Shown: positions 41,579-52,512 of the stretch, piece after piece
Numbering within the stretch: the stretch's first letter is position 1
How the letters are laid out: every line of letters starts with the position of its first letter
Assembly (NCBI RefSeq): GCF_963855985.1
Contig: NC_087092.1
Span: forward strand, 8,370,001 to 8,434,000
Reading direction: 5' to 3'
Source: Ostrinia nubilalis
Taxonomy: Eukaryota; Arthropoda; Insecta; Lepidoptera; Crambidae
DNA length: 64,000 nucleotides
The notes under the pieces: generated by a model
The model's input: only the letters and a program-made list of their open reading frames with translations
What the model was told of the DNA's origin: nothing
Databases searched by the model: none
Translations under genes and position numbers: made by a program

Positions 41579-43631
41579 GCGTTATTAACGTTTCATATCT
41601 CTATGCTCCATATGTCTCCAGGTATTATTCCATGTAGGTACATCGTAGGTACGAGTATACCCATTCAAAGGCAAATTAATTGCTTTTCTACAAATCCCAG
41701 TGACACAGTAAGTTAAGTGAATGTGTCTAGCTCTCCAAGGTTAATAGATATATTAGTTATCTACACAAGAGACAATTTCGTGTTCGATATACGAGTAAAA
41801 GTTGTCTATATTGTCAATATACAGCTTCTATATTATCTAATGAAAATTCCATTGTAACATTGTTTTTTATATTGTCTTATCAAATGTATTAATATTAATA
41901 CATCTGTATTAATTATGAAAACATTCAAAAGAACGAGTAAGTGAAACCTACGTTCTTAAATTATTAAGAAGGCAGAAGTTACAGAGCACAACCGGGAAAA
42001 GATTAAAAAATAACGTCAAAGCGTTGCGCCGGGTTGATGTGTCATGACAACCCTTTGATGTAGGCGAAAGCTGGCGCTGATTTGACAACATCACTCGCTG
42101 CCTTTGAACTCGCCGCGTGCCGTAAATGAGTCTTACTATCGAAACAGTATTAAAACGCGACCTATCGGTTTATACGCATAATGAATGCGAACGGTTTAAC
42201 GGCATTTCGCAAGCGACTACACAATTTAATATCAGTCGAATCGATACCCTTTCGCCTGTTTGTTTTTGTTCATTAAGCTTTATTTACGCAGGGCAAATTA
42301 AGACTCATAAACGCGCTATTAACTTTAAACGCAGATGAAACGAATGCAAACAGTTGCGATAAAGTTTAATGTAATCAGAATTTTCATTATAGGTTGGCAA
42401 GTTACTATCATTGGAACAGATTAATTAATCGATAGAATTTTCCGTTTCATTAAACCCAATACCTGACCTGCCTACTACAAATGAACAGTTATTAGATATC
42501 GAGTGGTTCGTACTGTGCTAAAGATTCGTCAATTGTTGCCGTTTTGTATCCTTATTGTAATGTAATGTAATACAATAAAAGAGCTCGCGATGCGAAAATC
42601 GCGTTACTATGTATGCTGTTAACTACCGACTCTTTCCAGAGCCGTTTCAATAGTCGTATAAACGCGTACTTGAGGAGTTTAATTGAAAGCACGAGGCAAG
42701 CAGACGTTGAAACCTCGTCGACTGATTAATGGCGTGGCCAGGTTCAATTGAGCAGAACAAAATGAACAGCGCACTGTAGTCGCCGACTCCGCGGTAAGTG
42801 CCCCTTGTGAACTTTCTCTTGTATTCAGAAATAATGACGAAAACTTGTAAAGGCCTTTTAATAACAACTTCCCCGTTTCGCGTGCGGAATAATGCGGCCG
42901 CCAGAATGTTCATAAATCACCAGATCAACACTAGCATGTAAATGTGCCCTGCGCTTTGAATAGGTACGTTGTATGATGTCTATTATTACTTTTAGTTATA
43001 TTCGCACTTTTATAGGTATTGAGGTTATTATTCAGCTTAGGTACTAGCTACCTAAGACTACATGAAATAATAATTTAAGTGGGTAAAGAGTAAAGACGTA
43101 AAACGTGTATGTATAGTAAGAAACCGTCTCTTTGTGATACCTGCTTTGTTTATATTGTCTCCGTAATAATACCTACTACTGAAGAGAAAGCCGTGATTCA
43201 ATGCAGGCTTTGTTTCTGTTCGAAAAAGTTTAATTGCTTGGCATGAGATTTGGTAAAAATGCTTTTATTAAGTCGTATGTCATTTCAAGTTATGACTGTG
43301 ACCAAATGCATTAAATTGAAATAAAGGATCCCTTCATTCTCAATAGAACAGTGTTTTTTTTTTCTTTGAGAAAGTTTCTTTGGAGAATTAAGTAGGTAAG
43401 TCTTAGGTACAATTTACGACAACAATTCTCTCCTACTCGTAAGGTAGTAAGTAAGTGGGTGAATATCAACAAACTCGTTTTTTGCCTAATTCCGGTGGCG
43501 AATTTTAATTTCCACTTTCCAAAACTTTTTTGTGGCAGAAATAATAGTAAATAACTTGTATTATTCAATGATATGGTAGAGATCAAAATATTATTAATAC
43601 TTCTCGAGATATGTCAATTTGAAATTATCAA
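41579..43631. other. No gene recognised (2 kb), some GC-richer patches
   Basis: Patches at about 41990-42130 and 42590-42910 are GC-richer than their surroundings and less repetitive, which is compatible with regulatory DNA. I see no exon with recognisable protein sequence. Confidence 0.4.
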
Positions 43632-43849
43632 GAGCCACCGAAATTGTATTTGAGCCACCGGAATTAACAACCAATCCACCGAAATTTATTTATACAGCGG
43701 ACTTCAGAATGTTACGGATGATTGTCTCAAATTACTTATTTATTTGTAATCAATTAAGTATTATTATCCAGTAAAGATGTTTATAATTAAAAACAATATT
43801 CAGGCCTGTGTTGTGACCCTAAAAAAGCATGAAATCTTCCCACGTGAGT

Positions 43850-44630
43850 CGTAATAGCCGACTAAGGAATCAAAATACTGGAGGGTGGGCTGCAGCATCT
43901 TTCCGGGTATTATACTACCATACTGGAACTACCAACCAGCCTGCTAAGCATGGTGATAACGGCAAAATCCCTCCATAGAGAACAAAAATCCAAAACTTTC
44001 TGGCTCTAGCCGCCAACAGCCCCGTTATTCTAGAGTCATCACAAAGACATCATACATGACCCTCGAACCCAGAAACCAACTCTAGTCCCGGGAGGGCGAC
44101 CAACTGCCCCAGGTTGGTGTTAGGTTTATCTTCCATAAGTAAAAATATTGGTCCAGGCTAGCCAAGTTTTCATGATGGTATCATACCTATCCTATACTCA
44201 GAATTACGCAACTAATTATTCGCTAAAGACCATGCGAACTGGAGATTAAGTATGAAGATATTTCTAGATCTATACCAGCTACTGAACTAACACATTACAT
44301 ATTTGTGACAGGGTAATTTAACGGAAAACTATGCAAACCTAGCGACAATGAGCTAGATGAAAGTAGTACAATTAAGAAATGGAGGACTAAATCCAGCCAG
44401 CCTCATAGAGAGAGAAGGCCTAGCAAAAGATGCCAGAACTGTAAAAGCGTACTGAGCTGCACCCTAATAGTACTGCAAAAATCAAAATGTAGTAATCATT
44501 TTTAGACGAACAGGCAATTTAATCACATTTGCATTCTCCGATCACCACACAGCTTATGACCGCAGTCTATGAAGGAACACTATCTGCGGTTGCGATCCTC
44601 ATCAGTGAGGGACCGAGGAAGAAGAAGAAG
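43850..44630 (+). mobile_element. RTE-type LINE fragment with GAA tail
   Basis: The stretch carries PRYSRVITKTSYMTLEPRNQ-like coding remnants at about 44022-44085. It ends with GACCGCAGTCTATGAAGG ... CTATCTGCGGTTGCGATCCT and GAGGGACCGAGGAAGAAGAAG, the 3' UTR and GAA tail seen in lepidopteran RTE elements. Many stops; internal deletions are likely. Confidence 0.6.
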
Positions 44631-45125
44631 TCATCACCGAAATAGAAGAATGCCGAATAAAAGATGCTCAAAACCTGTCGACTGATGAAGCCTAAGCCAC
44701 GACCAGTGCCAATCCAGCTCCAAAGCCCCACGAATTTTCATCTCGAGTGGCAGAATAGATTGCAACCTACGAGACTAGGGAAATTTTAGCTGTTTCAGGA
44801 CTATTCTCATCTATTTTTAAGATTCTGCTTAGTATCGATGTATAAATAGCTATCCAAGTCCTCACGCTGATACAAAGTGTATTATAGAGACGATTTTTTT
44901 GTAATAAATCGAAAGTATGTATTTGCGAGGACCAAATTGAATATACCAACATGAATAACGAGGATAGCAGAACCATTTTGGTAAATGCCTAAGCTGCTAG
45001 GAGAGATTAAGAAGCACTACTAGTAATTAGGCTGAAGATCGAGATTATTCTGACACTTTAGCGAAGATATCCTAGACTTTAGCTTGAGTGAGATTAGAAT
45101 GCCCTATTAAAAACAACAATGTATG

Positions 45126-45785
45126 TACCAGGAGATAATGAAATCACAACTGAGCTTATGAAATCAGATGGAAAGCTAGTACTAAAGTTCTCTTAAATAC
45201 CACCATGTTTATTGGTCGATAAACCAAAAAATAAGACATGGTGGTGGTGCTAGAGACTGGAATGGAATGGACGTTGGCGATGGTCCAGAGTCAGGTGAGG
45301 CAGCTTTTTCCTGAAACATCCAGTCTCCCAGACAACCTCATTTTCGAAAAGACGTTTGTAATACTACGTACATATTTAATGCTGCGTCAAATTATGCAGA
45401 AGACTGAGGACTATAATCAGTCATTATTATTGACCTTTTTGTACCTTCTTCGATTCGGTCAAGACCTGGGCTGTGCTACAGTCTCTTTAATGGCGTCAAA
45501 TTGACTGTCGATACATGCAACTTCTGAAGTATTTGTATGAAAACTTCATCATATCAGCCCTCCCCCAAGATCAGAACTCGAAACTTATCTGATTGCTGCG
45601 AGGGTTCAGAGTTGGAGACACCATAATCTCTTAAAGTCTTCACTACCTCCCACTTAGAGGTTTTCAAGCTTCTGAGCTAGACCGAGCTCAGTATCAAGAT
45701 ACGGCGAGTACATCACACAACTTCGATTCACTGACGATATTGTAGTTATGACTGAGACCTTAGTAGACCTAGGTACAATGCTCCA
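45126..45785 (+). pseudogene. RTE-type LINE reverse transcriptase, palm region
   Basis: Order of recognisable blocks: PGDNEITTELMKSDGKLVLK (fingers), EDYNQSLLLTF, then after frameshifts FDSVKTWAVLQSL, RYMQLLKYLYEN, a poorly kept GDTI block, and YITQLRFTDDIVVMTETL-DLGTML. The last holds the active-site box F-T-D-D, where FADD is usual. This follows the RTE reverse transcriptase from fingers to palm. Multiple frameshifts and stops show that it is dead. It ends at about 45785 against GCCACCG-unit sequence. Confidence 0.85.
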
Positions 45786-46199
45786 GAGCCAATAAGACCA
45801 ATTCCGGCAATAGATTCGCCACCGGAGCCACCGAAATTGCGCCACCGGAATTGAAAAACTGTTAAAAAATTCAAATTATAAAGAAAACTATAATTCTGAT
45901 CAATAATTTCTGTATGCAGATACAACAAAACACCAAACTTTAATCATGTTAAAGAATCGTTTAGCATCTAAGTAAGTAGCTTTCACTCATACACTTGCCA
46001 GCGAAATTGAAAAATTTTGTATTCCTGTGCCGCTGATACTAATATTTACGGGTCTGCTGGAAAAACAATACCACAAGTCGCAAGTCTTTATAGCCCGATC
46101 AGGAGGACACAGTTGATTGATGCAGGGAAGAAGAACTCTACGTCTCTCAAAGCTTCTTTGGAGAAGTAAGAGAGTGTCGAAATTGAGCCACTGTAATTG

Positions 46200-47225
46200 C
46201 TTTTTTTCGTGGGACAGTTTTGAAAGGCTATTTAAAACACTTAAAATATGAAATATCACATTTCTTTCATATCATTTGGAAGTCTTATTTAATGTATTTT
46301 ATGGCTATACTATTTTTAAATTACTAGAATCTCCGAGAAAGAAGGAATAACACAATTTATGAGTAGAAATAGAGTTAGGACGCGCCACCGCTATTAGATT
46401 TTGGGTCTTTGAAAATTTTTTTAGTACATAAAATAACTACCTATTGTCCTGAAGACTTTGCTATCGTGTAAAACGCTGTATAAACTATATACAGAAAAAA
46501 AATCATCGCTCTAGTTACATTTCTCCCATCGATTCTCAGCTCCGCCGCGTAAAAAACGTGTTTGGGATATTCACCCAAGTATATTTTTCAAATCTATGTA
46601 TGATGACAATTTGTTGAGAATGATAAGATAATATTATCGTCCATCAGGTCACTGGGTGGAATGACGCTCTTGAATTCATGAATGACGTACCATAGAAACA
46701 TAGGCAGCACCGAGAAGGTAAGCGGCGAGCGCGGAGTCAACCCTTAATTTATTACAAATAAAAATTGTTTTTATAACTACAATTAAAAATATTATTTACC
46801 TGATTTAGTTACTACATAATATTAAGATTACTACATAATATCGCATCTTGTATAATAACATTAAACTTCTACAAGCAGAAGTTGGACCACTTTTTTCCCT
46901 TGATTTATCTACTAACTACTTAGGCTAGGTTTTTTCATATTACGGTCATTCTCACGATCAGGCGTTCTCAGCCTAATTACCATATCATTTTTGAAATTTG
47001 GCTTAATTGACTTAAATGCATTTAAATATAAAACACATGAAAAGTACGAATTTAACAATCGTAAAGGCGTCAAATTATTCAAAGCGGTTTTCGCGTAAAT
47101 GAGATCCAAAAATTTTATGGTCACGGTAATTAGATAAGGCTAATACTTAATCTAACGGTAATTAGAAAAGTATGTAAAATAGCAAAAAAAACAACATCTT
47201 GCATTGATAAATTTGTATACAAATA
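46200..47225. other. No gene recognised
   Basis: AT-rich, with no coding similarity or element ends before the long TIR element. Confidence 0.5.
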
Positions 47226-48016
47226 TACAGGGTGTTTGGCGCATCGTGTGCCAAAATGATTTGGCGGATAGAATGGGTCATTTCCTATATTTTCAGCCCC
47301 CATAACACGATCCATGCCAGGCGGCTACTTTTATATTAATTTTTTTAGTAATTTCACCAAAATACCCAAATCGCATCATTTAATTTCGATTTAAAAAAAA
47401 CTACTAGACGTAGCCTCAAAGTTAATATTTTGTTTTGACGTGCATTAATGTAGGGTTACATCAAATCTAAATTTACTGGCAAATATCATCTACTTTTTTT
47501 TAAATTCAGCTTTGAAGTTTTCCGAAAAGTTAAAAATGAACTGAACATTTAAGTTTACATGGCTATAATTTTTTTTTTAAAAGAGTTAGCGATCTTCGGA
47601 TTTTATCAAAACTTCTCTAGTCTATCCCCATTCAAACGGTATACTAATCTTGTTTAAATAATAACAACAACTTCACAAATTCCTTAAATTAGTGCATCGA
47701 CTCTACTCGGAACTCGGACTGATTTGCGAAATTTGTGTTTATAGCCCCTTTTTGTGTGAATAGCACGTTAAATACCTACAGGTAAAAATTATTTATCTTA
47801 TGCAATGTAAAAACCTTTTCCCTATCGTTTTTCAATGTGGATTTCTTGAAATTAAAGACGAAAATAATAAAATTATTTTGATCGTTTATTAGTTATTACA
47901 ATTTTTTTACAAAATGTCCGTCTCGGCAACGTATACACTCACGACATCTTCTTCTAATTTCGACTGTTGTCGTATGCAGGTTTATTTCTCTTTTTTTATT
48001 ACTACAAAGGCGTTTT

Positions 48017-48171
48017 CTATCCGTGGATTGGAAGAGATGGCCCTATACCACTGTATATGCCTGCACGTTCCCCAGACCTAACTCTGTTAGATTTTTACGT
48101 CTGGGGACGAGCTAAAGAACTGGTGTACTTAATGGAAGTTCAAACAATAGAAGAACTACAACAACGATTAA
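48017..48171 (+). pseudogene. Mariner/Tc-type transposase scrap in the loop
   Basis: The frame YPWIGRDGPIPLYM, PARSPDLTLLDFYVWGRAK and EVQTIEELQQRLKN matches the C-terminal catalytic segment of insect mariner-like transposases (WIGRGGPIPWPPRSPDLTPLDFFLWG). The third catalytic acid (D in LLDFYVWG) is present. The first two acids and the DNA-binding domain are absent, and the frame runs straight into the inverted arms, so it is not functional. Confidence 0.85.
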
Positions 48172-48894
48172 AAAACGCCTTTGTAGTAATAAAAAAAGAG
48201 AAATGAGCCTGCATACGACAACAGTCGAAATTAGAAGAAGATGTCGTGAGTGTATACGTTGCCTAAGCGGACATTTTGAAAAAAAATTGTAATAATTAAT
48301 AAACGATCAAAATAATTATTTTCGTCTTTAATTACAAGAAATCCATATTGAAAAACGATAGGGAAAAGGTTTTTACATTGCATAAGATAAATAATTTTTA
48401 CCTGAAGGTATTTAACGTGCTATTCACACAAAAAGGGGCTAAAAACACAAATTTCGCAAATCAGTCCGAGTAGAGTCAATGCACTAATTTAAGGAATTTG
48501 TGAAGTTGTTGTTATTATTTAAACAAGATTAGTATACCGTTTGAATGGGGATAGACTAGAGAAGTTTTGATAAAATCCGAAGATCGCTATCTCTTTTAAA
48601 AAAAAATATAGCCATGTAAACTTAAATGTTCAGTTCATTTTTAACTTTTCGGAAAACTTCAAAGCTGAATTTAAAAAAACTAGATGATATTTGCCAGTAA
48701 ATTTAGATTTGATGCAACCCTACATCAATGCACGTCAAAACAAAATATTTACTTTGAGGCTACGTCTAGTAGTTTTTTTTTTAAATCGAAATTAAATGAT
48801 GCGATTTGGGTATTTTGGTGAAATTACTAAAAAAATTAATATAAAAGTAGCCGCCTGGCATGGAACGTGTTATGGGGGCTGAAAATATAGGAAA

Positions 48895-49131
48895 CTAGCT
48901 TTCCGCCCGCGGCTTCGCCCGCGTGGAATTTTGTCTGTCACAGAAAAACTTTATCGCGCGCGTCCCTGTTTCAAAAACCGGGATAAAAACTATCCTATGT
49001 TCTTTCCCGGGACTCAAACTATCTCTATGCCAAATTTCATCAAAATCGGTTGCGAGGTTTAAGCGGGAAAGCGTAACAGACAGACAGACAGACAGACAGA
49101 GTTACTTTCGCATTTATAATATTAGTTGGGA
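48895..49131 (-). mobile_element. Non-autonomous Helitron in the right arm
   Basis: Plus-strand CTAGCTTTCCGCCCGCGG ... ATATTAGTTGGGA is the complement of a Helitron running TCCCAACTAATATTATAAA to CTAG. The intact left arm (GGGTCATTTCC) shows the empty site: insertion fell exactly between A (48894) and T (49132). Same family as 16187-16409. Contains CAGACAGACAGACAG near its 5' side. Confidence 0.95.
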
Positions 49132-49186
49132 TGACCCATTCTATCCGCCAAATCATTTTGGCACACGATGCGCCAAACACCCTGTA

Positions 49187-49609
49187 TAGCGTCATAAAAA
49201 AGCTGTAGGTACACTTAATAAACCCTTTGCAAAAAGAAAAACACTAATTTCTATTATTTATTGTATCAAGATATTTTCAGTATACTGCAAGAATCGAGGC
49301 TATAACAGGAACACTTAGTTTCAGCAAGAACTACGTGTCACATTTTAAATGAGGGCATTTAGCTGAATCAGAATCTTAATCATAATTTATTTGATTTAAA
49401 TGTGGTACAAACGATTTAACGTACAGATAATTAATGGATCAGGAGGTCTCACGAATTAGACTTTTCGGATATGCATAATTATATCGAAAAAAGGTGATTT
49501 TTCCTCTTTTTAATCTATCTGCGATCAGCCATCAGCCATTATCAGATTAAATTGAATTTGTAATAATGACATTTCCAGCTCTGCATATCCCATGATTTGT
49601 CACCTCGAT
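49187..49609. other. No gene recognised
   Basis: AT-rich without recognisable features. Confidence 0.5.
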
Positions 49610-50115
49610 TCTTTTACAACAAGTTTGCAGATTGATGCTATTCGCTTTCTCCTGAGCCTGAATGCAGAATTCTCAGAATTTAGAAGGGATGCAGCAAATA
49701 GATTTCATGACGGTCTAGTCTTTGTTTGTAAGCTTTACAGGAATTTTCTACACCCTCTTTGACGTTTTGTATCACTTCAGTGGACTTTGTAAACCAAGGT
49801 GCACAGCTCAAGATTTTTAATACTTTATTTTGTAAACGTTAAAGTATTTCTACATTTGCGAGGCTAAGTCGATGCCATTATGTCTACATGGGTCTTAGGA
49901 TGCATTTGTATATAGTTTGTTCTCCAAGCTTCTTCTGCCCAGTATCCATTGCATATCACGAAGTTTTTTCTATGCATAACAAATCAGGATGCAGTCTAGG
50001 ATGGTACAAAGTGCCTATACACTCTTGTCTTGAAAAGTCCCATTGTCTGTTGATTTGTTCCCTTTTGTTCTTAATGTGATCACGCCAGGTAAGTGTTAAT
50101 GTTGGACAATCTCAT
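49610..50115 (-). pseudogene. Jockey-clade LINE reverse transcriptase, C-terminal part
   Basis: On the minus strand: LTLTWRDHIKNKREQINRQ, then WILGRRSLENKLYT, a shifted ILRPMWT..GIDLAS, QNKVLKILSCAPWFTKSTEV, and YKQRLDRHEIYLL. This follows the jockey thumb and C-terminal order (LTWxxHI..KR..LG..S.L...NK..LYK..L.P.WTYG..LWG ... R.APW). Frames change several times, so it is a dead copy. The catalytic YADD region lies upstream of the preserved part and is missing. Confidence 0.8.
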
Positions 50116-50259
50116 CTTCTTAGGGCAAAGGTAATATGGATAGATTTTAATGGTATTATATTATAATTAATTAATGATATAACATGTAAATATCAATGAT
50201 ATTAATAGTAAAAATAAGTGTCTGGTACGAGACATATTTCACGCAGGGGTGACATTTCC

Positions 50260-50475
50260 TGGCCATCAAGAAGCCCCGATTTCACTCCAGCTAACTTTTT
50301 TTTGTGGGGTTACCTTAGGGGTTAAAATATACTCTAAAATCCAACAACCATGCAGCAACTGAAACTGAACATTCGTCATGAAATCGAATCTATTTCGAAG
50401 TTACTCTAACGAAAGCTTTTCAAAATTTTGATGTCAGATTGGAAGAAAAGTCCGTAAAGTTGTTATGGGAAAGTC
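50260..50475 (+). pseudogene. Mariner-like transposase C-terminal scrap
   Basis: WPSRSPDFTPANFFLWGYL, then KIYS after a small shift, and later degraded coding to about 50475, matches the WPPRSPDLTPLDFFLWGYLK end of insect mariner-like transposases. The third catalytic acid, normally D in LDFFLWG, reads N (PANFF), so catalysis would be lost even if intact. No terminal repeats are found around it. Confidence 0.75.
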
Positions 50476-51529
50476 TAGGTATATTTCATATTTTATCATC
50501 ATACTTATTCAATCGTGAGTGCAATTTGTAGGTAATAATTTTATACAACGGTGATTATAAATATATGGTAATTAGTACATGGAAATTATAAAACGATAGT
50601 TTTTCTTCAAAATTTCCAAAATCTGCAGCGTATACAAATACTGTCTTACTACAACGTATGAAGGCCATAGTACTGATTCTATTTAAATTAACAACGTGGA
50701 TCTACCTTCAAAAATCGAATATAAAAATAAGGACATGGTAAATAGAAAAATTGAAAACCAAAGATATGGTAATTAATAATTATACTCTTACGCAATTCAT
50801 CGACGGTACGCCAACGCAATAGACGTCTACTTGCTAAGAGGTCTTAGAACTAACTAAGGGCTCGCGCCGCGCGCGTAAATGATGTGTCAAATATTATTAT
50901 TTAGGCTTGTGTGGCCAAAAACAGAAAACGTCACGGGAATTAGGATTTTCGCTCGGACAAGCAGTTTTTTAATTCTAATTATTTACACAATGGTTCTATT
51001 GAATAGATATTTTGATATGCATAAGACAATCTTTTGTACTCTTTAAAATGTTGAATGGAGTGAACCAAATCTATACGACATAAAAATTACAGCCAACTTT
51101 TAACATTAAGTCGGTGTGCGGACGCGTAACGGTAATTAGAGAACAGAGGTTCATGAAATTAATTAAGTCACAAATACTTAAAATAGAGGCCTATGATTTA
51201 ATGCACAACTGGATAGGGTTGTTAAGTAACATATAAAAATACTTGCATGTGTCTAATTTGTCATTTTTAACGATTTAACAGCCCGGACACGCAAAAACTA
51301 GCTCATCTGAGAATGGCCGATTAAACAAAGGGGAATTATAAAACGAGCGACTAAAAAAAAACTTTGCGACTGATGATGGCATACTGTTTTAATACCTTGA
51401 GCGGTATGAATTTGAGTAAGCGAAAAATTAACCAAACTAACGACGAATATTGATCAATAATAAAATCCAGAACGAGCTTACAAAATGTGGGTTTTGATTA
51501 TTACATTTCAGACATAAAAATAATATCCG
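50476..51529. other. No gene recognised; repeated ATGGTAATTA phrases
   Basis: GGTAATTA recurs (about 50568, 50770 and 51130), with GGAAATTATAAAACGA (50581) and GGGAATTATAAAACGAG (51330) as near copies. This suggests an old repeat without clear ends. Confidence 0.4.
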
Positions 51530-52512
51530 GGCGACTAAATTACTAAGTGAGCGACTAGAAATACAGAGAGGGGCAACTTTAATATGAAGATACATTAGAT
51601 TTTTCTAATTGAGGTTTTACTGAACGAACTACAAAAAAGTTAATTCTAAGCAAAGTTTTGTGAGCTGCTTTATTAATGATTATTGGTTACTGATATTATA
51701 TTTGAGGTCTCATGTTTTTTTATTTTGATACGCTTTATTAATGAAAACTACAGATTGTTACAGCGCGCGAATTCGAATGGGGGCGGGGCGACTGTCCCGA
51801 ATTTTTAACAAAATATGTATGCAAACACGTTTTGGGTCTAGTAATTAGGCTCAAACTAACAACACCGCCACTGGAAGCAAAACGGATACCTACTTATTGG
51901 ACAAAAAAGAAAACGAGGCCGGCCCGCTAAGTCCAAGCCAGCACTTATCATACAGTGACGATGAGTAGGTAGAGCTCCTCAATCCTCATAGGTACCAATC
52001 AATGAACCTTATTAATAAGATTACTTTTTTTTGGGTTGACAGAAGCGACTTATTTTTTTTTTTTTTTTTTTTGTTGATTCGATTTAAGAAAATACAAATT
52101 TATTTCATTTTTCGTAATACATTGTTTCATTTGATTACCTACCCTTAAATTTTAATGATTTATTTTTTTCGCTACTACAATAGTGTTCCGTCAAATATTT
52201 ATTTCATAAGATCATTTTTTATTTAAATGTGGGCTCATAATACGCTGCTCATAATAGTATTTTTCAAAGTAGTTTTTGCATTCGAAACACTTCATTAAAG
52301 TTAAAAATACCGCTCAGTATAAAAAAAGCATTTGCCAAATATTGAAAAAAATGCAGGACCTAACGTTGACACTCAATCAAATATTAGGTCGCTCAAATAT
52401 TATGAAGCTTCTCATTTTGTATTTTAAGGAACTCAATTTTTTTTTGTAAGTTGCTGTTCTTTTGATTTTTCGTCACTCGCACTCAGTCGCTCACTTAGTA
52501 ATTCTTTAGCCC
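51530..52512. mobile_element. Possible DNA element with inverted ACTAAGTGAGCGACT blocks
   Basis: GGCGACTAAATTACTAAGTG followed by AGCGACTA (51530-51557) is mirrored by AGTCGCTCACTTAGTAATTC and TTTAGCCC (52484-52512). Extra GCGACT copies lie outside at about 51341-51370 and 52470. The blocks are subterminal-like; the true ends and any duplication are not identified. A T20 run lies at 52053-52072. Confidence 0.5.

Larger units (their letters stand above)
43632..46199. mobile_element. Unclassified repeat with GCCACCGAAATTG units, invaded by RTE LINEs
   Basis: Near-identical units GAGCCACCGAAATTG occur at 43632-43646, 43652-43665 and 43675-43686, then again at 45817-45853 (three units) and in weaker form at about 45997 and 46174-46199. 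RTE-type LINE pieces occupy the space between, so the unit-bearing sequence was probably split by them. I could not find terminal repeats or a target duplication. Confidence 0.5.
47228..49184. mobile_element. TA-flanked element with ~780-bp inverted arms
   Basis: CAGGGTGTTTGGCGCATCG at the left and its complement at the right (ending 49184) lie inside TATA on both sides. The arms (47228-48016 and 48172-49184, the right one carrying a 237-bp Helitron) are nearly identical from end to loop, leaving a 155-bp centre. The centre encodes a piece of mariner-type transposase. The structure is a near-perfect giant palindrome: it can fold as DNA cruciform or as a hairpin RNA of about 780 bp. Confidence 0.93.
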
